A stretch of DNA of 57,906 nt. Origin: Bacteroidia bacterium (GTDB lineage Bacteria > Bacteroidota > Bacteroidia > CAIKAF01). Made by a program: the position numbers and the translations under genes. The stretch lies in contig JACVCJ010000024.1 of NCBI GenBank assembly GCA_016742095.1, positions 1 through 57,906 on the forward strand, in the 5' to 3' direction. This document shows, in pieces, positions 33,691 to 42,809 of the stretch (its first letter is position 1; each line of letters opens with the position of its first letter). The notes beneath the pieces are model-generated. The model did not search any database. It was not told where the DNA came from and worked only from the letters and a program-made list of their open reading frames with translations.

Positions 33691-34950
33691 TTAGCGTTTC
33701 AGGAACCTGCTAAATTGCTGTAGTTTATCCAGGTCTTTCCGCTGCGGGAAAAGGTCTGCGACGTGTATCCCGTAAAAGCGTTTCAGGTAAAAAACAGCCA
33801 CGGCCAGCCCCGTAAAATAGGAGAGGGAATTGGCCCAGGCAGCGCCGTAAATTCCCTGCCAGCCGATCAGGAACCAGCCGGCTATGCCAATGACAATGAG
33901 CCCGGCCAGGCTGCCGTACATGTTCACATAGGCCTTGTAATCACCGGAGAAGAAGGAACTGAGCACATTGAGCCCGGCCAGGAACACGATACCCGGACTG
34001 ATGTGGAAAAAGACCGATTTGAGATTGCCGAATTCTTCGCCGAAGAGGAAAGTGAACAGTTGGGCAGGCATCAGCAGCAGTCCGCCCAGGAAGATCAGGG
34101 TGCTTATAATGGCTATTTTGAAGGAAATGAGCGTTTTGTGCATTTTTTCGGCCGGATCTTCAGAAGCCGATACCCGGCTGAACAGTACGGTGGCTATGCT
34201 CCGGCTCAGGAGTAGTACGCCTTCGGTGATCTGCATGGCCAGCGAGAAAACGCCCAGGGTAGAGGTTCCCAGCCAGCTGTTGATGAAGTAGTAACTGAGC
34301 CTGTAATTGAAGAACTGGAACAGGGTGCCCGTTTGCATGGCCAGGCTGTAGCGCGCGGTTTCCATGGCAATAGAGAGGTAACCCTGGTCGCTTTCGTAGG
34401 TCTTTTTCAGGTGCCTTGCGGCAATAAGGGCCGATATCAGAAAGGAAAAGGCCACCAGGCCCAGGTATACGTGCAGGTCACGGCCGCCGCTGAAGATGTA
34501 CAGGGCAAAGCCACAGAACACGATCATTACCTGCAGCAGGGCCGAGGTGTTGTGTGCTTTTACCTTTTCAACGCCCAGCAGGTAGCTCAGGTGCATGCCG
34601 TGTGCGTTCTGGCATACGCTGATGAGCATGGTGGCGTACACCAGGTTGGCGGGCAGCAGGTCGAAACCGGCCAGCAGGGGCGGAATGATGAGCGCACAGA
34701 TAAACCCCGAGATATAGGCGGGCAGCAGCAACTGCCACAGCGGTTTGCGCGAGGCATAATAGGTGAGTACCGGGCCCGACCATACGCCGCTTACGATCAG
34801 GGAAATGCTCACGCCCATCACCACCAGGGCAATATCGCCCATGGCTTCGCGGCCCAGGTAACGCGACAGCAATACCGATGTACCCAGGGAGAAAAACGCC
34901 GTGATCACCTTGCTGATGAGCGTATTTCCTATGTTGCGTTTGAATGACAT
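33691..34950 (-). CDS. Polysaccharide flippase (Wzx/MATE-like)
   Basis: A 419-residue polytopic membrane protein with about 12 hydrophobic segments. It opens NIGNTLISKVITAFFSLGTSV and has LLSRYLGREAMGDIAL, the common pattern of oligosaccharide flippases. It would move a lipid-linked oligosaccharide across the inner membrane. It starts six bases after the formyltransferase fusion gene and is preceded by a glycosyltransferase, which supports a polysaccharide export role. Family members differ strongly in substrate. Confidence 0.88.
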   Translation of the reverse strand: MSFKRNIGNTLISKVITAFFSLGTSVLLSRYLGREAMGDIALVVMGVSISLIVSGVWSGPVLTYYASRKPLWQLLLPAYISGFICALIIPPLLAGFDLLPANLVYATMLISVCQNAHGMHLSYLLGVEKVKAHNTSALLQVMIVFCGFALYIFSGGRDLHVYLGLVAFSFLISALIAARHLKKTYESDQGYLSIAMETARYSLAMQTGTLFQFFNYRLSYYFINSWLGTSTLGVFSLAMQITEGVLLLSRSIATVLFSRVSASEDPAEKMHKTLISFKIAIISTLIFLGGLLLMPAQLFTFLFGEEFGNLKSVFFHISPGIVFLAGLNVLSSFFSGDYKAYVNMYGSLAGLIVIGIAGWFLIGWQGIYGAAWANSLSYFTGLAVAVFYLKRFYGIHVADLFPQRKDLDKLQQFSRFLKR

Positions 34951-34956
34951 GCGGTT

Positions 34957-36588
34957 TTATCTGCGTATTAGAGCGGCCAAAGATACAATATCCGAAGCGT
35001 GTTTTTTCAGGTCGGTAACGCTTTGCCCGGAATGACTGTTGAAGGTATGCAATCCGTCGTGGAAATCCACATTTGCCGGGGCCTGTAGGCTAAAGGCCGG
35101 TTTTTCTTCGTAATCCGTGCGGTTGAGCCGGGTAATTTCGAAACCCAGCACCTGTTCGCCGTAGTAGCGGTCGCTTTTCTGGGCAGGCCGGTACCATTTG
35201 CCGTTTTTAGAGAAAATAGCGCCTGCCATGCGGCTGCCGGAGGGGTCGGTCTTCAGCGGACTGCCCGGATGCCGGGTATAGGGCCCGAAAGGATGGTCAG
35301 CATACCAGAGATGCAGTTTTTCATTGGCCTCGCCGGGGAGACCGGCAAAAATGTACCAGGTATCTTCGTGTTCAAACAATACGGCGTCGATCAGGGGTTC
35401 GGGGTGAATAAGCCGGGGAGCGCCGGCCGTCAGGTTCTCTGAATCTATCGGGTACGCGTACCAGCCGCCCGAAGCGGCATTTTCCGGGGCCGTGTACAGG
35501 GTATTCTCCCATTCGAACAGGAAAGGAAAGGCAAAATGGGTATCGTTCTCCAGCAGGACCTTTTGTTCCTTTATGTGGCCGTTCTCCTGCCGCAGTACGT
35601 GGATATCGCCTTTTTTGCGGCGGTAATCGTAATGTTCGTAAAAGATGAGGTCTTTATAAATGAAGGGATCGGCGGCGTACACCCCTTTTCCATAAAGTTT
35701 CAGGGGCTGCAGGGCCTTTAGTCCGAAGCCGTCCTCCTCTGTCTGTACCAGGGCAATGTCCCATTTTTCGGCTCCGAAGTATTTGGAACGGTAAAAACGA
35801 AGCCGTTCTATAAATATACGAAAAATAAAAAAAAGCATGGCGCCGTTCTGCGGAAACGTATGGATGGGTTTTACCTCTGAAGGTGTATACGAAAATTGAT
35901 CGCTGGAATGCAGGTACATGCTTACCCACTGGGCGGGCATATCCGTAGATGCGTTCAGTATGTGCTGCAGCTGATGTGTATACGAATGCAGTATGGTACG
36001 GTAACGGCGTTTCAGGAGTATTTCGCCGGCATCGAGCTTTTCGCCCAGGCGTTGCAGCACTACGGACGTACGCCGCTCATGCCGCATGATCTCCCAGAAA
36101 CCGGGCGGGCCACCGCGGAAATCGACCTCGTCGCCATGATGGAAAGACAGTATGCCCAGGGGACACAGCGTTAGAATATCTCCTTTTAGTATATTGAAGC
36201 CGAAGCGGATCAGGAAATCGGGGCCGTGTGCACGTATCTTTTCCAGGTCGGCCCCGGAAAAACGTTCGCCGTATTTACCCACAGGCAGCGTTTCGGCTTC
36301 GATAAGCGGCAATGCCGTAATAAAAGCAGGTAGTTCTGTTCGCAGCTCCTGTGCCGCCGTGCGGAAGAAAAAGCGTTTTAGTATACGGAACAAAAAATTC
36401 TGGTAGGGGTAATGTTGTATTTTCTGTATAAAGCCCTGCGGGGGCGTTTCCCTTTCTTTTTTTACAATACGGACAACGGCCCGAGCCTCGCCGCGTTTTT
36501 CCAGTTCGGCCAGGCAGTCCAGCTGCCATTGCTGCAATCCGCCCGCATTCATGAGTATACCATATGTAAGCGTTCTGCCCGTATTCAT
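34957..36588 (-). CDS. Formyltransferase-like domain fused to a GH43/GINT1-like beta-propeller
   Basis: A 543-residue protein. The start at 36588 overlaps the upstream GT4 stop as ATGA; the longer frame to 36969 lies inside that gene and is rejected. Residues 20-200 are a formyl-transferase-like Rossmann domain with SFHHGDEVDFRGGPP (148-162) and LDAGEIL (185-191) holding the catalytic His and Asp. Residues 270-520 form a five-bladed-propeller region with ADPFIYKD (306-313) and HFAFPFLFE, like the domain fused to glycosyltransferases of the inositolphosphorylceramide type. The protein probably formylates or otherwise modifies an amino sugar during surface-glycan assembly. Confidence 0.8.
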   Translation of the reverse strand: MNTGRTLTYGILMNAGGLQQWQLDCLAELEKRGEARAVVRIVKKERETPPQGFIQKIQHYPYQNFLFRILKRFFFRTAAQELRTELPAFITALPLIEAETLPVGKYGERFSGADLEKIRAHGPDFLIRFGFNILKGDILTLCPLGILSFHHGDEVDFRGGPPGFWEIMRHERRTSVVLQRLGEKLDAGEILLKRRYRTILHSYTHQLQHILNASTDMPAQWVSMYLHSSDQFSYTPSEVKPIHTFPQNGAMLFFIFRIFIERLRFYRSKYFGAEKWDIALVQTEEDGFGLKALQPLKLYGKGVYAADPFIYKDLIFYEHYDYRRKKGDIHVLRQENGHIKEQKVLLENDTHFAFPFLFEWENTLYTAPENAASGGWYAYPIDSENLTAGAPRLIHPEPLIDAVLFEHEDTWYIFAGLPGEANEKLHLWYADHPFGPYTRHPGSPLKTDPSGSRMAGAIFSKNGKWYRPAQKSDRYYGEQVLGFEITRLNRTDYEEKPAFSLQAPANVDFHDGLHTFNSHSGQSVTDLKKHASDIVSLAALIRR

Positions 36589-37724
36589 GAGCGGAGTGCG
36601 CTTTGGTAAAAATGGTCGAGTTGTTGCAATACGGCATCTTCGTACCAGATGGCGGCCCCATAGGCGGCAATTTCTTCCCGGGGGGCCTGTGCTTCGTCCA
36701 GCCGGCTGTTGATGGCCTGTACAAAGGCCGCTACATCGCCTTCGGGCACCAGGCTGCCGTAACGGGGCTTCAGTACTTCGCGGATGCCGCCTACATCGCT
36801 GCTTACCACGGGCACGCCGCAGCACAGGGCTTCGCTGATCACCACGGGCAGGTTCTCGTAGTGGCTGAACATCAGCATCAGGTCGCTGCCGCGCAGCAGG
36901 GAGGCCAGTTCCTCGCCCTGTTTCAGGCCGGTAAAGGTAACCACATCGTCGCAGTTCAGTTCCCGGCACAGGTCAACGGTCTGCTGCCAGTCCATGCCTT
37001 CGCCCACCATGTACAGGTGAAAGTCGCTGCGTTGCTGTTTCAGCAGGGCTATGGCCTTCAGTATGCCGCTCATGTTCTTGGACACCTCTTCGAAACAGGA
37101 AATGTGAATAAGCTGTTTTACTTCCCGCGTTGGACGCGCTTCGGGGTAGAACCGTTTTTTTTCTACGGTATTGGCCAGTACCAGGTAGTTGCTGTGATTT
37201 AGCCCGTGGGCCCGCATGGCTTTTTCCAGCTGGGCCGTGGGCACGGTAACGCCCCGGGAAAAACGTACGGCCAGGCGCGTAAGAAATTTACGCAGGGCGC
37301 CGTGGTAAAATCCGCCCGGCTGGTAGCGCGACCAGTGCTCGGTAATTACATAGGGAATGCCGCGCATTACGCGCATGAACAGGGCCAGTACGCCCAGGCG
37401 CGTAAGAATGTGCACGTGGGTAAGTGCAGGTTTCCCGCGGCGTTTGCAGATCTCGGTATAGGCCCGGTGATAGGCCGTCATCCAGCGGAAAAAATTCAGC
37501 AGGGGATTGCCCGATCTTTTAATGTAGCTGCGTACTTCCAGCAATATATCGCCGCTGATCTCGGTACGGCTCTCCGATGTGGTAAAATGCACATAGGCCA
37601 CGCTTACACGGTATTTTTCGGCAGCAGTGAGTGCGTGTTTACGGATGAACAGCCCGAACATGGGATCGTATGTATGCGGATACCAGCGGGGAAGAAAAAG
37701 GATATGCGTGCCCGTATTGCTCAT
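36585..37724 (-). CDS. GT4-family glycosyltransferase
   Basis: A 379-residue cytoplasmic glycosyltransferase. The N-terminal domain begins HILFLPRWYPHTYDPMFGLF, typical of GT4, and the C-terminal donor-binding domain has the EX7E motif in ENLPVVISEAL followed by GVPVVSSDVGG. It should transfer a sugar from a nucleotide donor to a lipid-linked or growing glycan. It is directly coupled to the formyltransferase fusion (four-base overlap) and lies 12 bases after the response regulator. Confidence 0.93.
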   Translation of the reverse strand: MSNTGTHILFLPRWYPHTYDPMFGLFIRKHALTAAEKYRVSVAYVHFTTSESRTEISGDILLEVRSYIKRSGNPLLNFFRWMTAYHRAYTEICKRRGKPALTHVHILTRLGVLALFMRVMRGIPYVITEHWSRYQPGGFYHGALRKFLTRLAVRFSRGVTVPTAQLEKAMRAHGLNHSNYLVLANTVEKKRFYPEARPTREVKQLIHISCFEEVSKNMSGILKAIALLKQQRSDFHLYMVGEGMDWQQTVDLCRELNCDDVVTFTGLKQGEELASLLRGSDLMLMFSHYENLPVVISEALCCGVPVVSSDVGGIREVLKPRYGSLVPEGDVAAFVQAINSRLDEAQAPREEIAAYGAAIWYEDAVLQQLDHFYQSALRS

Positions 37725-37736
37725 GCCGCAGAGGCC

Positions 37737-38915
37737 TTATGCGCGTTTATAGGGTTTGGCATAGGTTTCTACGTCTTCGGCCGTGATCTTGTCGTTGCAG
37801 AGGATCAGCAGGCGTTCGATCACGTTGCGCAGTTCGCGTATATTACCCGGCCAGTTCAGTTCCTGCAGGGCGCTGAGTCCGTCCGGCGTAAACTCGATGC
37901 GGGGCAGGTTCTGTTCTTCAGTGATGAGGTTCAGGAAGTGGTTGGCCAGCAGGGGAATGTCTTCCTTGCGGTCGTTGAGCGCCGGCACGTGAATGGGTAT
38001 CACGTTGAGGCGGTGGTAAAGGTCTTCGCGGAAATTGCCCTTCGCGATCTCTTCGGCCAGGTCTTTATTGGTAGCGGCCAGAATACGCACGTCCACCGAA
38101 ATATCGCCGTCGCCGCCCACCCGGCTGATCTTGTTCTCCTGCAGGGCGCGCAGCACTTTGGCCTGGGCCGAAAGGCTCATATCGCCGATCTCGTCCAGGA
38201 AGAGCGTACCGCCGTGGGCCTGTTCAAACTTACCCTTACGTTGTTTAATGGCCGAAGTGAACGAACCTTTTTCGTGCCCGAACAGTTCACTTTCGATCAG
38301 TTCGCTGGGAATGGCGGCGCAGTTCACTTCGAGCAGGGGCATTTCGGCCCGGCGGCTTTTCTCGTGCAGACTTCGGGCAACCAGCTCTTTACCCGTACCG
38401 TTGCTGCCGGTGATGAGTACGCGGGCATCGGTAGGCGCTACCCGTTCAATGAGGCTTTTTATTTCCTGTATGGCTTTGCTGGTACCTACAATTTCGGTAC
38501 CGTTGCCTTTCTGTTGTATCTTTTTCTTGAGCACCTTGGTCTCTTTCACCAGGCTTTTGCGGTCGAGGGCGTTGCGCACGGATACCAGCAGGCGGTTCAG
38601 GTCGATGGGTTTGGCCAGGTAATCGTAGGCGCCCATTTTAAGACAATCCACGGCCGTTTCTATGTTCCCGTGGCCGCTGATCATAATTACCGGGGTATCG
38701 GTCTGCCGCTGCATCAGCTGTTCCAGCACTTCGATACCGTCCATTTTCTGCATTTTGATATCACAGAAGATCAGGTCAAAATCGTTTTTGGCAGCTTCGT
38801 CCAGTCCTTTCATACCGTCTTCGGCTTCCACCACCTCGTATTTTTCATATTCGAGTATCTCCCGGATACTGCGGCGGATGGCTCTTTCATCGTCAATGAT
38901 CAGGATCTTGCTCAT
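37737..38915 (-). CDS. NtrC-type sigma-54-dependent response regulator without DNA-binding domain
   Basis: A 392-residue regulator. The receiver domain has phosphoacceptor D52 (FCDIKM) and conserved T/K residues. The AAA+ domain has Walker A GSNGTGKE at 169-176, Walker B LFLDE at 237-241, and GNIRELRN at 358-365. Two features are odd. The sigma-54 contact loop reads GSFTSA (217-222), not GAFTGA. The chain ends at about residue 392, soon after the AAA+ domain, with no Fis-type helix-turn-helix. It may activate RNA polymerase from solution or signal without binding DNA. No histidine kinase is adjacent. Confidence 0.88.
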   Translation of the reverse strand: MSKILIIDDERAIRRSIREILEYEKYEVVEAEDGMKGLDEAAKNDFDLIFCDIKMQKMDGIEVLEQLMQRQTDTPVIMISGHGNIETAVDCLKMGAYDYLAKPIDLNRLLVSVRNALDRKSLVKETKVLKKKIQQKGNGTEIVGTSKAIQEIKSLIERVAPTDARVLITGSNGTGKELVARSLHEKSRRAEMPLLEVNCAAIPSELIESELFGHEKGSFTSAIKQRKGKFEQAHGGTLFLDEIGDMSLSAQAKVLRALQENKISRVGGDGDISVDVRILAATNKDLAEEIAKGNFREDLYHRLNVIPIHVPALNDRKEDIPLLANHFLNLITEEQNLPRIEFTPDGLSALQELNWPGNIRELRNVIERLLILCNDKITAEDVETYAKPYKRA

Positions 38916-38921
38916 AGTTAT

Positions 38922-39863
38922 TCAGTGTGCGGCGTTTTTATTAAATACATCGTTCCATACTTTTTTCAGTATGCCTTCTTTCATGGAGTAGGCGCAGGTA
39001 CGGATCATGGGAAAATCGTAATGTTCCATAATGGTTTGCACGGCAATGACCGAAGCCACCATCATTTCGGCCCGGAAAGCGGCCATGCCCGGTATCTGCA
39101 GGCGTTCTTCGAGGGTGGCGCGGGTAATTTGTGCGTACATGCGTGCAAATTCGCCCGAGGGCAGGTCCAGGAAGTTTTTTTTATGTTCTTCGGCGGGGTG
39201 TGCGGCCACGTACATGTCTTTAAAGGTATCAAAGGTGCCGCTGCTGCCCACCAGGAACAGGGGCTTATCGGCCTGTACGGCGCTGAACAGGGGTTGCAGG
39301 GTCTGCTGCAGGTAATCAGAAACGGCATTTATTTCCTGCGGCCGGGCCGGGTTGCTCAGCGGGAAACGGTCCACCAGGCGGCTTACCCCGATCTCGAAGC
39401 TCTGCGAATAGGAAAAGCCGGATACCGTACCGTAAATAAACTCACAGCTTCCGCCGCCGATATCCATAATAAGGGCCTGTTTATCGTTGAGCGCCCCGCT
39501 CAGGCGTACGCCTTCATAGATAAGGGAGGCTTCTTCCAGCCCGGAAATGATCTGTATGTCCAGCCCCAGCTCGGCTTTTGCCCGCAGGGCGATGTCCTTA
39601 CCGTTCTCCGCATTGCGCAGGGCCGAAGTGGCAAAAATATGCATGGATCCCGCGCCGTGCAGCAGGGCGTTCTCTTTATGTGTGCGCAGGGCTTCCATGG
39701 CCCGTTCTTCGGCATCGGGCAGGATCAGGCCCTTGTTCAGTCCGCCTTTACCGATGCGTACGGGTATTTTGGAAGCATGTAAAATTTCGTATCCGCCATC
39801 CGTTAATTCGGCCACCAGCAGGTTGAACGTGTTGGTGCCGCAGTCTACAATTCCTACTCTCAT
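38922..39863 (-). CDS. Ppx/GppA-type exopolyphosphatase
   Basis: A 313-residue ASKHA-fold phosphatase. Motifs are MRVGIVDCGTNTFNLLVAEL at the start, HIFATSALRNAENG, GLEEASLIYEGV and IMDIGGGSCEF, which bind the phosphate and metal. The family degrades polyphosphate and/or (p)ppGpp-related pentaphosphate. At this length it is the short (one-domain-pair) form common in Bacteroidota. It is the first gene of the minus-strand operon with the response regulator six bases downstream. A TATCTTTA element, one mismatch from the -7 consensus, lies at 39880-39887. Confidence 0.93.
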   Translation of the reverse strand: MRVGIVDCGTNTFNLLVAELTDGGYEILHASKIPVRIGKGGLNKGLILPDAEERAMEALRTHKENALLHGAGSMHIFATSALRNAENGKDIALRAKAELGLDIQIISGLEEASLIYEGVRLSGALNDKQALIMDIGGGSCEFIYGTVSGFSYSQSFEIGVSRLVDRFPLSNPARPQEINAVSDYLQQTLQPLFSAVQADKPLFLVGSSGTFDTFKDMYVAAHPAEEHKKNFLDLPSGEFARMYAQITRATLEERLQIPGMAAFRAEMMVASVIAVQTIMEHYDFPMIRTCAYSMKEGILKKVWNDVFNKNAAH

Positions 39864-39972
39864 ATATCTGTTAAGGCTGTAAAGATATTATTTAATCCCG
39901 CTCCTGAAAAATGAATTCTGATCCTTATACATCGGTACAGAAATACAAAATAGGCAGATTTTTTGAATAAGA

Positions 39973-40002
39973 TTTGCTTTCTCGAAAATCTTTGTATGTT
40001 TG
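39973..40002 (+). promoter_or_regulatory. rho promoter
   Basis: The -33 TTTG (39973-39976) and the -7 element TATGTTTG (39995-40002) are 18 bases apart, a textbook Bacteroidota promoter. The start of transcription would be near 40007, leaving a leader of about 108 bases before rho. Confidence 0.75.
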
Positions 40003-40115
40003 TGACGGAATCCTTATTCTCAATAACGTCTTATTTCAAGACAATCCAATCAAAATAACATCCTGTAGTTAAGTTTACGGAATTTTGAAAAGATCAAAAT
40101 AGTTGAATTCTTTAT

Positions 40116-42014
40116 ATGTACACACGTGAAGATTTGGAAGCCAAGCTGTTACCAGAATTGAAGGAAATTGCAGCATCGCTTGGCTTAAAAAAGTACCAGA
40201 GTATGAAAAAAAACGACCTCGTGGAGCAGATCCTCGGAGGTCCGGGTGCAGCCGTTCCTAAGAACGAAGAGGCTCCCCGCGAAGAAAATCAGGCAGACGG
40301 CGGTTCAAAACGCAAACGTACCCGCGTGGCTTCAGAGCCGGTGCGCGTAGGTACCAGTCATATCGAAAAGAACAAGATCGTTAAAGATACCGATGCCCTT
40401 TCGTTCCCGAATGACCCCGTGGAGATAGACCCGCCGCAGGTTGCGGAACCCGATCTGTTCTCTATGAGCGATGATACGGAAGAAACCGAAGACCTGAACG
40501 AAGTGGCTGAAGAAGAGGCCGGCGCAGAGAGCGAAGAAGAAAACGGCGAAAACGAAGAAGACGAAAACGAGGAAATGGCAGTTCCTGCCGAGGTTCCCGC
40601 TGTGGAAACACCGGTCGTAAAAGCCGAAGCCGAAACTCCGGCCAGACCCGAAGGGCAGAGCAGTAAAAAACAGGTGAACAAGCAGAACAAGAACCAGAAT
40701 AATCCTGCTAAGCAGAACCAGGGACAGGCCCAGGGCGGCAATGAACAGAATCAGCAGCCCCGTGAGCACAACCCGCAGAAACAGCAGCAGGGCCAGAACC
40801 AGCAGAGCCGCCAGCATCAGAACCAGAACAACCCCAACCAGAACAATCCGAATCAGAACCAGAACGCGTCCAAAGAAAGCTTTGAGCCTTACCTGTTCAA
40901 CGATGTGATCGAGACCGAAGGCGTGCTCGAGATCATGCCCGACGGCTACGGTTTCCTGCGTTCGTCCGATTATAACTACCTCAGTTCTCCCGACGACGTA
41001 TATGTATCACAGTCCCAGATAAAACTGTTCGGACTGCGTACCGGGGATACCATCGTAGGTACCATCCGTCCGCCGAAAGAGAACGAAAAATATTTCCCGC
41101 TGATCAAGATCAAGGAGATCAACGGGCTCGACAGTGCACGCATCCGCGACCGTGTGCCGTTCGATTACCTTACACCGCTTTTCCCCTACGAAAAGCTGAA
41201 GATCACCGGTCACAAAGGCGAAGCGCTTTCCACGCGTATCGTAGACCTGGTGGCGCCCATCGGTAAGGGACAGCGCGGTCTCATCGTGGCCCAGCCCAAA
41301 ACGGGTAAGACCATGCTGCTGAAAGAGATCGCCAATGCCATCGCCGCCAATCATCCCGAGGTATACCTGATCATCCTGCTCATCGATGAGCGCCCGGAAG
41401 AGGTGACCGATATGGAACGCAGCGTAAATGCCGAGGTAATTGCGTCTACCTTCGACGAACCGGCCGAACGCCACGTGCGCATTGCCAATATCGTGCTCGA
41501 AAAGGCCAAACGACTGGTAGAATGCGGACACGACGTGGTGATCCTGCTGGATTCCATTACCCGCCTGGCCCGCGCCCATAACACGGTCTCACCGGCTTCG
41601 GGCAAGGTACTTTCGGGTGGTGTGGACAGCAATGCCCTGCACAAACCCAAGAAGTTCTTCGGGGCGGCCCGTAAGATCGAGGACGGAGGTTCCCTTACCA
41701 TCCTGGCCACCGCGCTTACCGATACCGGAAGTAAAATGGACGAAGTGATCTTTGAAGAGTTCAAAGGTACCGGTAGCATGGAACTGCAGCTCGACCGCAA
41801 GATCGCCAACCGCCGCATCTTCCCGGCCATCGATATCCTCAGCAGCTCTACCCGCCGCGACGATCTGCTGGTGAGCAAGGACTTCCTCTCACGCACCTAC
41901 CTGCTGCGTAATCACCTGGGCGATATGACCAGCGTGGAGGCCATGGACTTCCTGCGTACCCAGATGAACCGTACCAGCAGCAACGAGGAGTTCCTCTACA
42001 GCATGAACAACTAA
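40116..42014 (+). CDS. rho: Transcription termination factor Rho with large disordered insert
   Basis: A 632-residue Rho, about 210 residues longer than E. coli Rho. An N-terminal Rho_N/SAP helix bundle occupies residues 1-45. An acidic tract at 110-155 and an Asn/Gln-rich tract at 182-252 follow, both low-complexity. The RNA-binding OB domain (residues 256-340, [14 protein letters not shown]) and the ATPase core come next, with Walker [10 protein letters not shown] at 391-399, Walker [12 protein letters not shown] and the Q/R-loop region [20 protein letters not shown]. It terminates transcription by translocating on RNA. The insert resembles the intrinsically disordered region reported to drive phase separation of Bacteroides Rho. 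A long leader suggests autoregulation. Confidence 0.97.
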   Translation: MYTREDLEAKLLPELKEIAASLGLKKYQSMKKNDLVEQILGGPGAAVPKNEEAPREENQADGGSKRKRTRVASEPVRVGTSHIEKNKIVKDTDALSFPNDPVEIDPPQVAEPDLFSMSDDTEETEDLNEVAEEEAGAESEEENGENEEDENEEMAVPAEVPAVETPVVKAEAETPARPEGQSSKKQVNKQNKNQNNPAKQNQGQAQGGNEQNQQPREHNPQKQQQGQNQQSRQHQNQNNPNQNNPNQNQNASKESFEPYLFNDVIETEGVLEIMPDGYGFLRSSDYNYLSSPDDVYVSQSQIKLFGLRTGDTIVGTIRPPKENEKYFPLIKIKEINGLDSARIRDRVPFDYLTPLFPYEKLKITGHKGEALSTRIVDLVAPIGKGQRGLIVAQPKTGKTMLLKEIANAIAANHPEVYLIILLIDERPEEVTDMERSVNAEVIASTFDEPAERHVRIANIVLEKAKRLVECGHDVVILLDSITRLARAHNTVSPASGKVLSGGVDSNALHKPKKFFGAARKIEDGGSLTILATALTDTGSKMDEVIFEEFKGTGSMELQLDRKIANRRIFPAIDILSSSTRRDDLLVSKDFLSRTYLLRNHLGDMTSVEAMDFLRTQMNRTSSNEEFLYSMNN

Positions 42015-42058
42015 AAGGAACGTACAGACGTACGTAAACTAAAAATCTCATAAGGAAG

Positions 42059-42091
42059 ATCCGTCCGGCATACTAAGCGGGACGGATTTTT
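42059..42091 (+). terminator. Rho-independent terminator after rho
   Basis: ATCCGTCC (42059-42066) pairs with GGACGGAT (42080-42087), with a 13-base loop and T tract to 42091. Confidence 0.85.
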
Positions 42092-42119
42092 GTTATTAAG
42101 GGCAACTCAAACAATTTCT

Positions 42120-42749
42120 ATGAAAAAAAATATCCTGTTTACAGCAGTTATGCTGTTCTGTATGAGCGCAGGTCTTTACGCGCAGAAAATGAAAACCCCG
42201 AAGGACAGCATCCGCTTTGTCGGCAAAGGCGTAACCATGATCGGCGGCAGCTTCAATTACGGCGGGAGCAGTGCACCCGTTACCAATATGAGTACCCACA
42301 ATTTCAGCCTCAATGCACATGCGATGCATTTTGTACACCGGAACATTGCCGTGGGCGGATACCTGATGTTCAACCTGAATTCTGTACCCGGAGGCCCGGC
42401 ACAGAAAATTTTCACCTGGGGTATCGGGGGCGGACCCACAGTACGCTTTTACAAGATGTTCAACCGGTATTTTGGTATCTTTGAGCAGTCGAGGGTGGGC
42501 GTAATGTATAGCAGAATTAATATAGGAACTCCGGCATCCGTTGGCGAAAACCTGAGTATAGGCCTGCAGATGTCGCCCGGACTGACCTTTTTCCCGGTGC
42601 GGAGGCTGTCGGTAGATCTGCTGATCGGCGGGCTGTACCTGGACTATTCGAACCTGCTGGGCGGCCCCGGAAGTCCGGGAACACTGAACTACGGACTTTC
42701 GCTGTTGCAGGGCACCGGCATCGGAGTAAATTATTTTATTGGCAGATAG
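42120..42749 (+). CDS. Outer-membrane beta-barrel protein
   Basis: A 209-residue protein starting at 42120, where a signal peptide begins (MKKNILFTAVMLFCMSAG, cleavage near YAQ). The mature chain consists of alternating hydrophobic/aromatic strands and Gly-rich turns (GGGPTVRFYKMFNRYFGIFEQ) with a final strand GIGVNYFIGR, as expected for an 8-10-stranded barrel. No specific porin family is recognised. It lies between the rho terminator and the rpmG promoter and is probably transcribed separately. Confidence 0.72.
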   Translation: MKKNILFTAVMLFCMSAGLYAQKMKTPKDSIRFVGKGVTMIGGSFNYGGSSAPVTNMSTHNFSLNAHAMHFVHRNIAVGGYLMFNLNSVPGGPAQKIFTWGIGGGPTVRFYKMFNRYFGIFEQSRVGVMYSRINIGTPASVGENLSIGLQMSPGLTFFPVRRLSVDLLIGGLYLDYSNLLGGPGSPGTLNYGLSLLQGTGIGVNYFIGR

Positions 42750-42760
42750 GCAAAAAGTTT

Positions 42761-42788
42761 TTTGTTTTGTAAAAAAAAGGTATATTTG
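42761..42788 (+). promoter_or_regulatory. Promoter of rpmG operon
   Basis: TTTG (42761-42764) and the -7 element TATATTTG (42781-42788) are separated by 16 bases, slightly short of the usual 17-20. The -7 element ends 21 bases before the rpmG start. Confidence 0.62.
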
Positions 42789-42809
42789 CACCCCAATTTC
42801 ATATAGACA

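Noticed and set aside
36589-36969. N-terminal extension of the formyltransferase fusion frame (127 codons)
   Set aside because: It lies entirely inside the upstream glycosyltransferase gene in another frame, is rich in Arg/Gly/Pro without domain features, and the ATG at 36588 overlaps the upstream stop in the usual way.
37206-39782. 858-codon plus-strand open frame spanning three genes
   Set aside because: It runs opposite the glycosyltransferase, the response regulator and the Ppx gene, all with intact motifs. It is an artefact of codon composition.
40670-40870. Repetitive CAG/AAC-rich DNA in rho, possible tandem repeat or CRISPR
   Set aside because: The repeats are codon-level low complexity of a Gln/Asn-rich protein segment in frame, with no conserved repeat unit or spacers.
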